This document shows, piece by piece, positions 56,340 to 64,000 of a DNA stretch of 64,000 nt (positions are counted from its first letter, which is position 1; every line of letters starts with the position of its first letter). Made by a program: the position numbers and the translations under genes. This stretch comes from JAJPKR01 sp050746125 (GTDB taxonomy: Bacteria > Acidobacteriota > Terriglobia > Terriglobales > SCQP01): positions 22,955-86,954 of the forward strand of contig JBOGKX010000142.1 of the NCBI GenBank assembly GCA_050746125.1, read 5' to 3'. Under the pieces are notes generated by a model. The model was not told where the DNA came from. It saw nothing but the letters and a program-made list of their open reading frames with translations, and ran no database searches.

Positions 56340-57614
56340 CTAGGCGTAAATCCCGCGCAATTTGATGGTGAAGGCGACTCGGTCGATGGCCAGCATGTAA
56401 GCGGCGATGCGATTGTTCACCTGGTGCCGCTCGGCGTAGGCCACGACGTCTTGGAAGCTGGTTTCCATGATGTGCTGTAGTTGCTCGTTGACCTCGCTCT
56501 CTTTCCAGAAGTAGCCCTGGCGATCCTGCACCCACTCGAAGTAGGAAACGGTGACGCCGCCGGCGTTGGCGAGGATGTCGGGAATGATGAAGATCTTTTT
56601 GTCCTGCAAGACTTCGTCGGCGGCCGCAGTCGTCGGGCCGTTGGCGCCTTCGCAGACGATCTTGGCCTGAATGCGGTCGGCGTTGCGGGTGGTGATCTGG
56701 TTTTCGGTGGCGGCGGGCAGCAGAATGTCGCACGGCATGGTGAGCAGTTCCGCGCGCGGCACCGCCTCGGCGTTCGCGAAGCCTTGCAGCGTGCCATTGG
56801 CGGCGCGGTATTCGGCGAGTGCCGGCAAGTCCAGCCCCTTGGGGTTGTACACGCCGCCGTCGAATTCATCGATGCCCACCACGAGATACCCCGCCTTGGC
56901 CAGCAGCCGGGCGGCGTTGCTGCCGACGTTGCCGAAGCCCTGCACGACCACGCGTGTCTTCGCCCGCTCCAACCCCAGCTTCTTGATCGCCTGATCGCAA
57001 ACGATCATGCAGCCGCGGCCGGTGGCCTCGCGCCGGCCGCGCGAGCCGCCCAAGTCGAGCGGTTTGCCGGTGACGACGGCGGTGACGGTATGGCGCGCGT
57101 GCATCGAGTAGGTGTCCATGATCCAGGCCATCACCTGCTCGTTGGTATTCACGTCCGGGGCGGGCACGTCGCGCTCGGGCCCGATGAACTCCATCAACTC
57201 CGCCGTATAGCGGCGAGTCAGGCGTTCGAGCTCGCCCAGGGAAAGGATCTTCGGGTCGCAGATGATGCCGCCCTTGGCGCCACCAAAGGGGATGTTCACG
57301 ACGGCGCACTTCCATGTCATCCAACTGGCCAGAGCTCGCACTTCGTCGAGGGTGACGTCGGGAGCGAAGCGAATGCCGCCCTTGCCCGGTCCACGAGCAA
57401 CGCTATGCTGCACCCGGTAGCCGGTGAAGACTTCCACCCGGCCATCATCCATTTGCACTGGAATGTGGAGCGTGATCTCCCGCGTCGGGTACCGGAGCAC
57501 GCGCCATAACCCCTCGTCCAGATTGAGCTTGCGGGCAGCCAGGTTGAACCGGGCCTCTTGCGAGTCCCAGGGATTGGTTTCCAAATTCTCCAGCGTCGTC
57601 AACGTCGTGCTCAC
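56340..57614 (-). CDS. gdhA: Glutamate dehydrogenase (Glu/Leu/Phe/Val dehydrogenase family)
   Basis: The 424-residue hexameric-type enzyme interconverts glutamate and 2-oxoglutarate with ammonia. The substrate site includes GPGKGGIRFAPDV with the conserved Lys, and VNIPFGGAKGGI with the catalytic Lys. PAPDVNTNEQVMAWIMDTYS follows, and the nucleotide-binding fold has VVQGFGNVGSNAA. The GTG at 57614 has AAGGGGA nine bases upstream. A sigma-70-like promoter lies just before it. Coenzyme choice is not evident. Confidence 0.94.
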   Translation of the reverse strand: MSTTLTTLENLETNPWDSQEARFNLAARKLNLDEGLWRVLRYPTREITLHIPVQMDDGRVEVFTGYRVQHSVARGPGKGGIRFAPDVTLDEVRALASWMTWKCAVVNIPFGGAKGGIICDPKILSLGELERLTRRYTAELMEFIGPERDVPAPDVNTNEQVMAWIMDTYSMHARHTVTAVVTGKPLDLGGSRGRREATGRGCMIVCDQAIKKLGLERAKTRVVVQGFGNVGSNAARLLAKAGYLVVGIDEFDGGVYNPKGLDLPALAEYRAANGTLQGFANAEAVPRAELLTMPCDILLPAATENQITTRNADRIQAKIVCEGANGPTTAAADEVLQDKKIFIIPDILANAGGVTVSYFEWVQDRQGYFWKESEVNEQLQHIMETSFQDVVAYAERHQVNNRIAAYMLAIDRVAFTIKLRGIYA

Positions 57615-57642
57615 CTGTCGCGTCCCCTTATCCGCTGCGCTC

Positions 57643-57671
57643 AGTGTAGGATAGGCGTCCTGGCCTGTCGA
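57643..57671 (-). promoter_or_regulatory. Candidate sigma-70 promoter for the glutamate dehydrogenase gene
   Basis: On the minus strand TCGACA (57666-57671) and TACACT (57643-57648) are spaced by 17 bases and lie 29 bases before the GTG start. The match is 5/6 and 4/6 to consensus. It fits the short gap after lpxC, so gdhA can be expressed on its own. Confidence 0.45.
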
Positions 57672-57682
57672 GTCGGCGGGGG

Positions 57683-58585
57683 CTAGGCCCGCATTGCGGA
57701 GCGCACCGGCTCGGCCACCGATGCCGGCTCCTCTTCCCCTCCGCCCACCAGTTCCCAGAGATCGCGGTCGCGCAACAAGCGTTTCACCAAAGCGGTGTGG
57801 AGCGCGTGGCCGGCGCGATCGGCGCGCACAAAGCCCTCGAGCGGATAGCCGAGCAACGCCAGGTCGCCGATCAGATCGAGCATCTTGTGGCGCACGAACT
57901 CGTCAGCGAACCGCAACGGTCCGTTCACCACGCGACGCTCGTCGAGCACCACGGCGTTTTCCATCGAGCCGCCGCGAATCAGCCCCTGCCGCCGCATGGC
58001 CTCGACGTCCTTGAGAAAACCGAAGGTGCGCGCCGGCGCCAGCTCGCGGCAGTAGCTCTCGGGATTCAACTCCAATTCGAACTGCTGGCGGCCAATGGCC
58101 GGGTGGGGAAAATCGATGGTGTAGGCCAAACGGTAGCCGGAGTGAGGATAGATGCCGATGAACTTGCCGCCCTCGGCGAGCTCGACCGGCCGCAGGATGC
58201 GCATCGCCCAGCGCCGCCGCCGCTGCCGCCGCGGCACGGCGCGTTCGATCATCTCGACGAAGGGCAGCGCGCTGCCGTCCAGAATCGGAACCTCGAGGTT
58301 GTCGACTTCGACAATGACGTTGTCGATGCCTAGTCCGACCAATGCTGACAGGACGTGTTCCGTGGTGGAAATGAACACGCCCTTTTTCATCAGGCTGGTC
58401 GCGTAGCTGACTTGGGCGATGTTGGCAGCGTTGGCCTCGACGACGAAGCCCTCGAGATCGGAACGCCGAAACTGAATGCCGGCGCCCGCCGTCGCGGCGC
58501 GCAATTCGAGTCTTACCGGCGCGCCACTATGCAGTCCGACCCCGTCCGTGCTGGCTTCGTGGCTGATTGTCGACTGCTGTCGCAT
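57683..58585 (-). CDS. lpxC: UDP-3-O-acyl-N-acetylglucosamine deacetylase
   Basis: Zinc enzyme for the first committed step of lipid A synthesis. The 300-residue protein has the duplicated fold with ISTTEHVLSAL (zinc His), the DGSALPFVEMIE region, ARTFGFLKDVEAMR and the second-domain signature RHKMLDLIGDLALLG with His and Asp ligands. The conserved catalytic-loop His lies near the end in RAGHALHTALVK. The ATG at 58585 precedes the conserved start by several residues. It supports a lipopolysaccharide outer membrane. Confidence 0.96.
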   Translation of the reverse strand: MRQQSTISHEASTDGVGLHSGAPVRLELRAATAGAGIQFRRSDLEGFVVEANAANIAQVSYATSLMKKGVFISTTEHVLSALVGLGIDNVIVEVDNLEVPILDGSALPFVEMIERAVPRRQRRRRWAMRILRPVELAEGGKFIGIYPHSGYRLAYTIDFPHPAIGRQQFELELNPESYCRELAPARTFGFLKDVEAMRRQGLIRGGSMENAVVLDERRVVNGPLRFADEFVRHKMLDLIGDLALLGYPLEGFVRADRAGHALHTALVKRLLRDRDLWELVGGGEEEPASVAEPVRSAMRA

Positions 58586-58723
58586 CCGCCCATCATGTTG
58601 GCATAGCCTTCCCTTCTCGTTCGTAAGTCTTTTTGGCAGCACGGCTTACAGGCGAGCCAAGGCCGTTACCCCGTGGTTTTTTTGCAACATCCGGCGGACG
58701 GTTAATGGTTCTTTCGCCACGCG

Positions 58724-58742
58724 CCCGGCTCCTTGCGCCGGG
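58724..58742 (-). terminator. Weak hairpin just after dtd
   Basis: CCCGGC and GCCGGG form a 6-bp stem with a 7-base loop beginning five bases past the dtd stop on the minus strand. No T-run follows in that direction, so termination is uncertain. The rest of the 161-base gap up to lpxC shows no clear gene; a 7-T run on the plus strand near 58677 has no partner gene. Confidence 0.3.
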
Positions 58743-58746
58743 ACAC

Positions 58747-59199
58747 TCACGCTTCGCGGCTGCGCGAGTCGAGGCACACGGTGACCGGGCCCTCGTTGCA
58801 GAGTTCGACCGACATCATGGCGCGAAATACGCCGGTCGCCACGCGGCAACCCGAGGCGCGCAACTCACTGACCAGCGCTTCGTATAGCTGGTGGGCGGCG
58901 GCCGGCGACTCGGCGCGAGTGAACGAAGGCCGCAATCCGCTGCGGCAATCGGCCAGCAGAGTGAATTGCGAGATGGCGAGAATTTCGCCGCCGATCTGCC
59001 GAAGGCTGCGATTCATCTTGTCTTGGTCATCGGCAAAAAGGCGCAGATTCGGGATCTTTTCCGCCAAAAAGCGAACGTCGGCGGGGCCGTCGCCACGCTC
59101 GACACCGATCAGCACCACCACGCCCGGTCCAATCTCGCCGACCACTTCGCCCGCCACCCGCACTCGGGCATGGCTGACCCGCTGTAAAAGCGCGCGCAC
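58747..59199 (-). CDS. dtd: D-aminoacyl-tRNA deacylase
   Basis: This 150-residue proofreading enzyme removes D-amino acids from mischarged tRNA. It has the opening MRALLQRVSHARV, the conserved SQFTLLADCRSGLRPSF and the Gly-cisPro-type NEGPVT near the end. The length is standard. It lies four bases after the methyltransferase gene on the same strand, within the run M42 peptidase-methyltransferase-dtd. Confidence 0.95.
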   Translation of the reverse strand: MRALLQRVSHARVRVAGEVVGEIGPGVVVLIGVERGDGPADVRFLAEKIPNLRLFADDQDKMNRSLRQIGGEILAISQFTLLADCRSGLRPSFTRAESPAAAHQLYEALVSELRASGCRVATGVFRAMMSVELCNEGPVTVCLDSRSREA

Positions 59200-59203
59200 G
59201 AGC

Positions 59204-60043
59204 TTATTTCCACCCCCGGGCGCGATTCCAATAGAAGATCGCGGTGGCGTCGTCTCGATGCAAGAGTTGTTCCAGCTCGGCGCAGGCGGCGTCCACTTCG
59301 GCGCCGCTGGCCAACCCCGCCTCCGCCAGCGCGCGGCGAACGGGGCGCACCAGGGAGATGAAGTTCTCCACCCAGGGCCGAAATTCGGGCGTACCGGCCG
59401 CGTGCGTTTGCGGCTGCAGGCTCAATTCGACACGGTTGAAGCCGGCCTGCCGGAAGAGACGAAAAAGATTTTTGCCAATGAGCGGATCGCCGCCCAGCCG
59501 CCGTTGTAGCGCGGCAAACCGCCTCCATACCCGGTCGAAGCGCGGGCAAGACGGATCGAATTTCAGGGCGAAGTTATCGTTCTCCTGCACGCAGGCGCGC
59601 CCACCGTCGCGCAGCACGCGCCGCATTTCGCGCAGTAAGCGCACCGGGTCGCCCACGTGCTCGAGCACGTATCGCCCGTACACCAAATCGAAGGCGCTAC
59701 TGGCGAAAGGCAAGCTATGGCCGTCGGCGCGGCAAAAGTGTAAGCCCGGCCCGGCCTGCCGCGCCGCTCTGGCCAGTTGATCCCAAGCTACCTCGACGCC
59801 GGCTAATAATCCGGGCGCCAGCCGCGCCGCCGCTTGCGCGGCCAAGATGCCCAGCCCGCTGCCCACTTCCAGCGCGCGCTCGCCGGGTCGGCAGGCGAGG
59901 AACTCGAGAAACGGCGGATTGGTGAGCCGATTGAGCCGCTCCAGGCGTTCCTGCTCGGCGGCACCGGTGCCATGGATGTAACCGATCGGCATCGCCATGC
60001 GTGGGCCGGCAACCTCCTTGATCGCTGCTCGCCTGCCGCTCAT
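59204..60043 (-). CDS. Class I SAM-dependent methyltransferase
   Basis: The protein is 279 residues with a start at 60043, which overlaps the stop of the peptidase gene as ATGA. The SAM-binding motif is ALEVGSGLGILAAQ (about 58-71), with VYGRYVLEHVGDPVRLLREMRRVLRDGG as motifs IV-V. A strong AAGGAGG with a second in-frame ATG (59998) sits 45 bases into this frame, but the spacing (about 13 bases) is long. The acceptor (small molecule, quinone or protein) is unknown. Confidence 0.85.
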   Translation of the reverse strand: MSGRRAAIKEVAGPRMAMPIGYIHGTGAAEQERLERLNRLTNPPFLEFLACRPGERALEVGSGLGILAAQAAARLAPGLLAGVEVAWDQLARAARQAGPGLHFCRADGHSLPFASSAFDLVYGRYVLEHVGDPVRLLREMRRVLRDGGRACVQENDNFALKFDPSCPRFDRVWRRFAALQRRLGGDPLIGKNLFRLFRQAGFNRVELSLQPQTHAAGTPEFRPWVENFISLVRPVRRALAEAGLASGAEVDAACAELEQLLHRDDATAIFYWNRARGWK

Positions 60044-61170
60044 TGCGGAGAGAAATCGCGGATGCGCGCAACCGCCGGCGCATCCAATCCCTCCGCCAGC
60101 GCCACCATCAGGTTCACCATGCGATCGAAATCGGCGCGCGAGATCATGCCATTGTGGGCGTGCGTGTAGCGGGTCGGAATCACCAAATTCACCGTTGGCA
60201 CGCCGCCGTTGCTCTTTTGAATCTCGGCCGAGTCGTCGCCGTAGCCAAGCACCAAGTCGGTTTGCAAGGGAATCCCGCCGGCAGCGGCGACATGGCCCAC
60301 ATAGGCGGCCAGCTTGCGGTTGGGCAGTTCGCTGTTGTCGTAGAGAAACAGGCCCGGTCCGCCCCCCAAGACCTCCTGCGCTCGCTCCGGATCGGTGCCA
60401 GGCACGTCGCGGGCGATGCCCACTTCGAGCGCCAGGCCGATATCGGGCCGGATCAGTTGACTGGCGGTATGGGCGCCGCGCAGCCCAATCTCTTCTTGCA
60501 CCGTGGCCGCATAGTACAGCTGGTTGGGGTGGGGCGAGCGGGCCAGCCGGCGCATCATTTCCAACATTACGGCGCAGCCGACCCGGTCATCCCAGGCCTT
60601 GGCGACGTAGCGGCGCCCGCCGGCCATGATCTCGAACGGGGCCACCGGCGCCACCGGATCGCCCGGCGCGATGCCGAGCGCGGCCACGTCGGCGGCGTTG
60701 CGCGCACCCACGTCGAGATAGATCGCCTCGCGCGGAATCACACGATTACGTTCATCGCCGCGCGTGATGTGCGCGTCCCAGATGGTCGTCACCGCCGGCA
60801 CCGGACCCTTGGCGCCAAGAATCACCCAACGCTGGTCGGGCAGCGCCTGATCGAGCCAGCCCCCCAGCATCTGCATGGAAAGAAAGCCGTCGTGGCGAAT
60901 GCGGCGGATCAGTCCACCCAACTCGTCCATGTGCGCGTCGATCATGATGCGCGGACCAGCCGCGCCTTGCCGGGCGATGACGGAGCCCAAGCCGTCATAG
61001 GAGATTTGGTCGGCGAAGGGCCGCATCTGTTCGACCATGATTCGTCGCACGGGCTCCTCGAAGCCGGAAGGGCCGGGCGCGGCGGTGAGTTGCTGCAGCA
61101 GTTGGGTGACGCGGTCTTGAGCGGGCAACAGCGCGGCCAGGGCAAGCAGGACGGGCAAAATTCGGTACAT
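60040..61170 (-). CDS. M42 family aminopeptidase with signal peptide
   Basis: The 376-residue binuclear zinc aminopeptidase has metal ligands in DAHMDE, WDDRVG, and the catalytic Glu pair in QEEIGLRGA. YTHAHNG comes near the C-terminus and LVLGYGDDS lies in the metal-binding half. M42 enzymes (deblocking/glutamyl aminopeptidases) are usually cytosolic dodecamers. This one starts with MYRILPVLLALAALLPAQ, a clear signal peptide, so it is probably periplasmic or outside the cell. It is followed by the methyltransferase gene with a four-base overlap. Confidence 0.88.
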   Translation of the reverse strand: MYRILPVLLALAALLPAQDRVTQLLQQLTAAPGPSGFEEPVRRIMVEQMRPFADQISYDGLGSVIARQGAAGPRIMIDAHMDELGGLIRRIRHDGFLSMQMLGGWLDQALPDQRWVILGAKGPVPAVTTIWDAHITRGDERNRVIPREAIYLDVGARNAADVAALGIAPGDPVAPVAPFEIMAGGRRYVAKAWDDRVGCAVMLEMMRRLARSPHPNQLYYAATVQEEIGLRGAHTASQLIRPDIGLALEVGIARDVPGTDPERAQEVLGGGPGLFLYDNSELPNRKLAAYVGHVAAAGGIPLQTDLVLGYGDDSAEIQKSNGGVPTVNLVIPTRYTHAHNGMISRADFDRMVNLMVALAEGLDAPAVARIRDFSPQ

Positions 61171-61245
61171 GGCGAACGGCCTCGAGAAAAGCAAAGCGAC
61201 TATACCGCGCCTCGCTTCCGCCGCCAAGCGTGCCGCGCTCGGCGC

Positions 61246-63897
61246 CTAGGGTTGGCCGGCAAGGATGAAGCCGGCCCAGAAGATCGGATTCGCGGGCAAG
61301 GCCACACTGCCGCCCATCGTGGTGGCCGCGCGCAGTCGGCCGGCGCGCAATTCCCTAAGCAGCGCCAGTTGGGCGGCGCGCAGCGAGGCGGCCTTGCCCT
61401 GGCCGCGCAGGTAGTGACGATAAAACTCCGTCACCAAATAGCTGGTAGGAGCGTCGGCCACGTCCCAGAGCGAGGCGATCACGGAAGGCGTGCCGGCATA
61501 GAAAAAGGCTCGCGTCAAACCGGTGCGCCCGTCGCCCGTGACCGGTCCCGCGGCGCCCCGGCAGGCGCTCAAGAACACCAGGTCGGCATGCAATTTGAGG
61601 TGATAGATCTGGGCGGCGGTGAGCTCGGCGCCGCTCGCCCTGCTGCCGCCCAAGGCGATAAAGGAATCCAGTGGATCGGCGTCGCGCACCAGGGCATGGG
61701 TGGCTAGATGCACGACCGAATACGGCGCCGCCATTTGCCGCAGCACCGCCGTCCGCGCCGCCTCGCTCCCGGCCATCACCGTCGCCTCGCCCGGTCCCAC
61801 CAGCCGCGCCACCGCCTCGACTTCGCGACGTGCGCCCGGCAGCGGCGGCAGCGAGCCCACGCCGGGCAAGACGGGCAGACGGGGATCGGCCACCAGCAGC
61901 AAGCGCGACCTGCCGGGGCGCGCCCTTTGCTGCGTCAGATGCAGGCTGGTCAGCGAGGGCGCGTAAGAAAGCGTGTGATGCTCGAGCAAGTAGCTGCCGT
62001 CGGGCTCTGGCAGCGCGGCAAAGGAGAGACCGAAGAGCGGGCCGTCGGGAACGATCAGCAGCGCGCCGGTCGGGGGGAGATACCGCCGCGCCGGTCCCAG
62101 CAGCACCCGATCCAGCCGGGCCAGAGCCTTTTGCCGGGGTGTCGAAGTCGCGGCGGCGCGCAACTCCGTCTCCTGTAGCGGTGCCGTGGCGGCGGCAATG
62201 AGCCGGACGAGTTCGGCGCGGGTCGCCGGCGCGCGGGCGGCGTGCAATTGGCCGGCCGGCGTGAGGACAAAAACCCAAGTCTCCCCCGGCGACGACCAAT
62301 AACAAAGCACGGTGACGTTTAGTTGGGTCGCCATCGCGGCGGCGGTCTCCTCCGAAAGCGGCGTGGCATTGGCGCCGCTGGGCAGAGTCAGGCCGCTCGC
62401 CGGCGCGACTCGCGCCACGTGCCGCTCCGCATCCAGCGCGGCCGCTACGGCCTGCCGGGATGGTTCGGGCAGCTCGACACCGCGGCTCGCCAGCAAGTCG
62501 GCGAAGGCCCGCGCCCGCGCCCCCTCGGAGATCTCCAGCGCGCGCCGAGCACGCGCATGGCTCGCGTTCAAGCTGACTGCATAGTCATAAACCTCCCGCG
62601 TCATAGCGATGAAATCGCTTTTCATGCGGTCGGTGGGTATCAAGTGGGCGCGCAAATCGTCGAGGGCGGTCAGCGCCCGGTCCGTGTCGGCCAGCGCGGC
62701 CTCGCTTTCTCCCTTCCTCTCTTCGGCGCGGGAGCGCCAAAAGAGCGCGCTGTAGAGACGAGCGCGGCTATGTTCCTGCTCCGCCGCCAACTGCGCCTCC
62801 CGGGCCGCTTGCAACGAGGCATTGAGCTGCCCAAGGCGGAAGTCGGCCTCGGCGAGGTCAATTAGGTAGCGGGAGCGGGAGCGGGAAAGATGAGCCAACG
62901 CCTCGCGCAAATATGTTTGCGCGGCATGCAAATCGCCGTTACGCAAGTAGGCGGTGCCTAGATTGCCTTGAAGCACGCCCAGGGCAAGCGGACTTGCGAA
63001 ATCGCGAGCCCACGCCAACAATTGACGGCTCTCGTCGAGCGCCTTCACCTTGTGGCCAAGCTCCAGATCGGCTTCGGCAATGGCATTGCGACTTTGCAGG
63101 ATTCCATCGCGGTCGTGCACTCGCCGTTGCAACCGCAACGCGCGCGCGAACAGCGCGCGGCTCTGCGCCACGTCGCCGTGGCCGCCGTAAAGCTGTCCCA
63201 AGCTGGAGTAGCCGCGAGCCAATTGAAACGGGTCCCCGGCGGCGGTAAAGCAGACAATGGCGCGTTCGAGCTTGTCGATCGCGCCGGCATAATTGCCGCA
63301 GGAGTAGAGCTGGTCACCATACTGCTCCCACAGCCCGCCCTCGACGACTTTGCTTTTTGGATCGTTGCGATCCGCGGCTTGCGCCAGTGGCAGCCCCTTC
63401 CGAATCCAGGTCAGCCGCTGTTCTGCGCTGACGGTGTAATCGAAACTCAAGCTCCACAGCACGCGGGCTTCGTAAGCCGTGGCATGGTGGGCGGTAAACG
63501 CGGCCAGAGCCGCGAGCCAGAGCCGGTGCGCGTCAGCGGCGTCGGTCTGGTAAATGACGTTGCCGAGGGCTAGGTCGGCGCGGCCCGCGCCCGCCTCGTC
63601 TTTGAGCGCCTGGTATTCGGCACGCGACTGTTCCAGCGTCGCTCGCGCTTGACGTATCTGATCGCGGTCGCCGAGAAGAATACCCAGCCACAGGTGCGCT
63701 TCGGCCAGCGTCGCCGCCTGCCGCCCGTTGGCGGCGAGCGCCGCCGCTCGCTCCAGCACCGCCTGCGCATGAGCGTAGTCACGCGTGGCAAGCATGGCGG
63801 CGCCGCGCCGGACCAATTGCACCGCGCTTTCGCACCCGCCCCGCCCGACAGCGGCAAAAGCAAACAGTAACAGCAGCAAGACCGCGCGCCGGCCCAT
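61246..63897 (-). CDS. Secreted TPR-CHAT domain protein (caspase-like peptidase fold)
   Basis: The 883-residue protein starts with a signal peptide (MGRRAVLLLLLFAFAAVG). About eight TPR-like repeats follow (about 40-400), then a helical linker. A C-terminal CHAT domain (about 560-883) holds the catalytic dyad, H734 in VVHLATHAL and C779 in FLSACRGA. These proteases belong to clan CD. In other systems TPR-CHAT proteins cleave partners after sensing a signal (for example gasdermin activation and type III-E CRISPR). No partner gene is adjacent. An export signal makes a role at the cell surface likely here. Confidence 0.85.
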   Translation of the reverse strand: MGRRAVLLLLLFAFAAVGRGGCESAVQLVRRGAAMLATRDYAHAQAVLERAAALAANGRQAATLAEAHLWLGILLGDRDQIRQARATLEQSRAEYQALKDEAGAGRADLALGNVIYQTDAADAHRLWLAALAAFTAHHATAYEARVLWSLSFDYTVSAEQRLTWIRKGLPLAQAADRNDPKSKVVEGGLWEQYGDQLYSCGNYAGAIDKLERAIVCFTAAGDPFQLARGYSSLGQLYGGHGDVAQSRALFARALRLQRRVHDRDGILQSRNAIAEADLELGHKVKALDESRQLLAWARDFASPLALGVLQGNLGTAYLRNGDLHAAQTYLREALAHLSRSRSRYLIDLAEADFRLGQLNASLQAAREAQLAAEQEHSRARLYSALFWRSRAEERKGESEAALADTDRALTALDDLRAHLIPTDRMKSDFIAMTREVYDYAVSLNASHARARRALEISEGARARAFADLLASRGVELPEPSRQAVAAALDAERHVARVAPASGLTLPSGANATPLSEETAAAMATQLNVTVLCYWSSPGETWVFVLTPAGQLHAARAPATRAELVRLIAAATAPLQETELRAAATSTPRQKALARLDRVLLGPARRYLPPTGALLIVPDGPLFGLSFAALPEPDGSYLLEHHTLSYAPSLTSLHLTQQRARPGRSRLLLVADPRLPVLPGVGSLPPLPGARREVEAVARLVGPGEATVMAGSEAARTAVLRQMAAPYSVVHLATHALVRDADPLDSFIALGGSRASGAELTAAQIYHLKLHADLVFLSACRGAAGPVTGDGRTGLTRAFFYAGTPSVIASLWDVADAPTSYLVTEFYRHYLRGQGKAASLRAAQLALLRELRAGRLRAATTMGGSVALPANPIFWAGFILAGQP

Positions 63898-63967
63898 GGG
63901 CCTTAATCTACAACACCAGAGCCGGCCAGTGACTCCACCTTGTAATGCCAAGAAAACGCAATGCATT

Positions 63968-64000
63968 GGGCGGAGCGCGGCAACAAGCCGCGCTCCGCCC
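63968..64000. repeat. Perfect 14-bp inverted repeat at the window edge
   Basis: GGGCGGAGCGCGGC (63968-63981) pairs with GCCGCGCTCCGCCC (63987-64000) around AACAA. On the minus strand it is followed after about eleven bases by TTTT. It may be the terminator of a gene to the right whose sequence is not visible, or part of a repeat family. Confidence 0.5.

Noticed and set aside
58660..58690. T-run near 58677 as a plus-strand terminator
   Set aside because: No plus-strand gene ends there and the preceding sequence does not form a strong stem.

Overview
The window is GC-rich bacterial chromosome, densely packed with genes on both strands. Gene content fits a diderm, and most likely a member of the Acidobacteriota. 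The reasons are an LpxC gene and a secretin (outer membrane), MurJ, a large secreted S9 peptidase of dipeptidyl-peptidase IV type, a secreted CHAT/TPR protein, an actinobacterial-type glycogen synthase, and a response regulator with a long Ala/Pro-rich tail. The phylum is an inference from gene content; no rRNA is present. No insertion sequence, prophage, CRISPR array or tRNA gene was seen.

Layout. 0-5.3 kb: end of a transglutaminase-like gene, a secretin and recG. 5.5-11.9 kb: a mu-crystallin/ornithine cyclodeaminase homologue faces a minus-strand run (VanY-like peptidase, aroK, a secreted unknown, a catalytically degenerate M1-like protein, cysteine desulfurase) whose middle genes are joined by GTGA overlaps; an Lrp/AsnC regulator follows. 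12-17.7 kb: a tyrosine/homogentisate catabolic operon (class IV aminotransferase, hpd, hmgA, a gene of unknown function, fahA), with the Lrp gene divergent from it. No maleylacetoacetate isomerase is visible and the unknown gene occupies its place. 17.7-30.8 kb: sugar-nucleotide dehydratase coupled to ychF, an ECF sigma factor with a small ZAS-type protein, a glucose-dehydrogenase-like enzyme, the S9 peptidase, PhzF, murJ, gatB, a small unknown, a Nudix hydrolase and a DedA-like protein.

30.8-37.5 kb: an acyl-CoA carboxylase beta subunit, the classical SRP RNA-dnaX-ybaB-recR cluster (with an A9 slippage tract inside dnaX), fabH and glgM. 37.6-43.3 kb: an ArnT/PMT-like membrane protein divergent from a GH18-NodB-GT2 fusion protein, then an SDR. 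43.3-51.8 kb: valS, a response regulator, mnmE, two membrane or secreted zinc peptidases (M48, HtpX), a HhH protein and two small genes, one of them a 57-residue cysteine-rich protein behind a near-consensus promoter. 51.9-55.1 kb: an hsp20-clpB heat-shock pair with a near-consensus promoter, an inverted-repeat operator and a hairpin immediately before the clpB start. 55.1-64 kb: rlmI, glutamate dehydrogenase, lpxC, dtd, a methyltransferase, a secreted M42 peptidase and the CHAT/TPR protein.

The most interesting items are the dnaX slippage tract, the unknown gene in the homogentisate operon, the hsp20-clpB control region, the small cysteine protein and the inactive M1-like protein.
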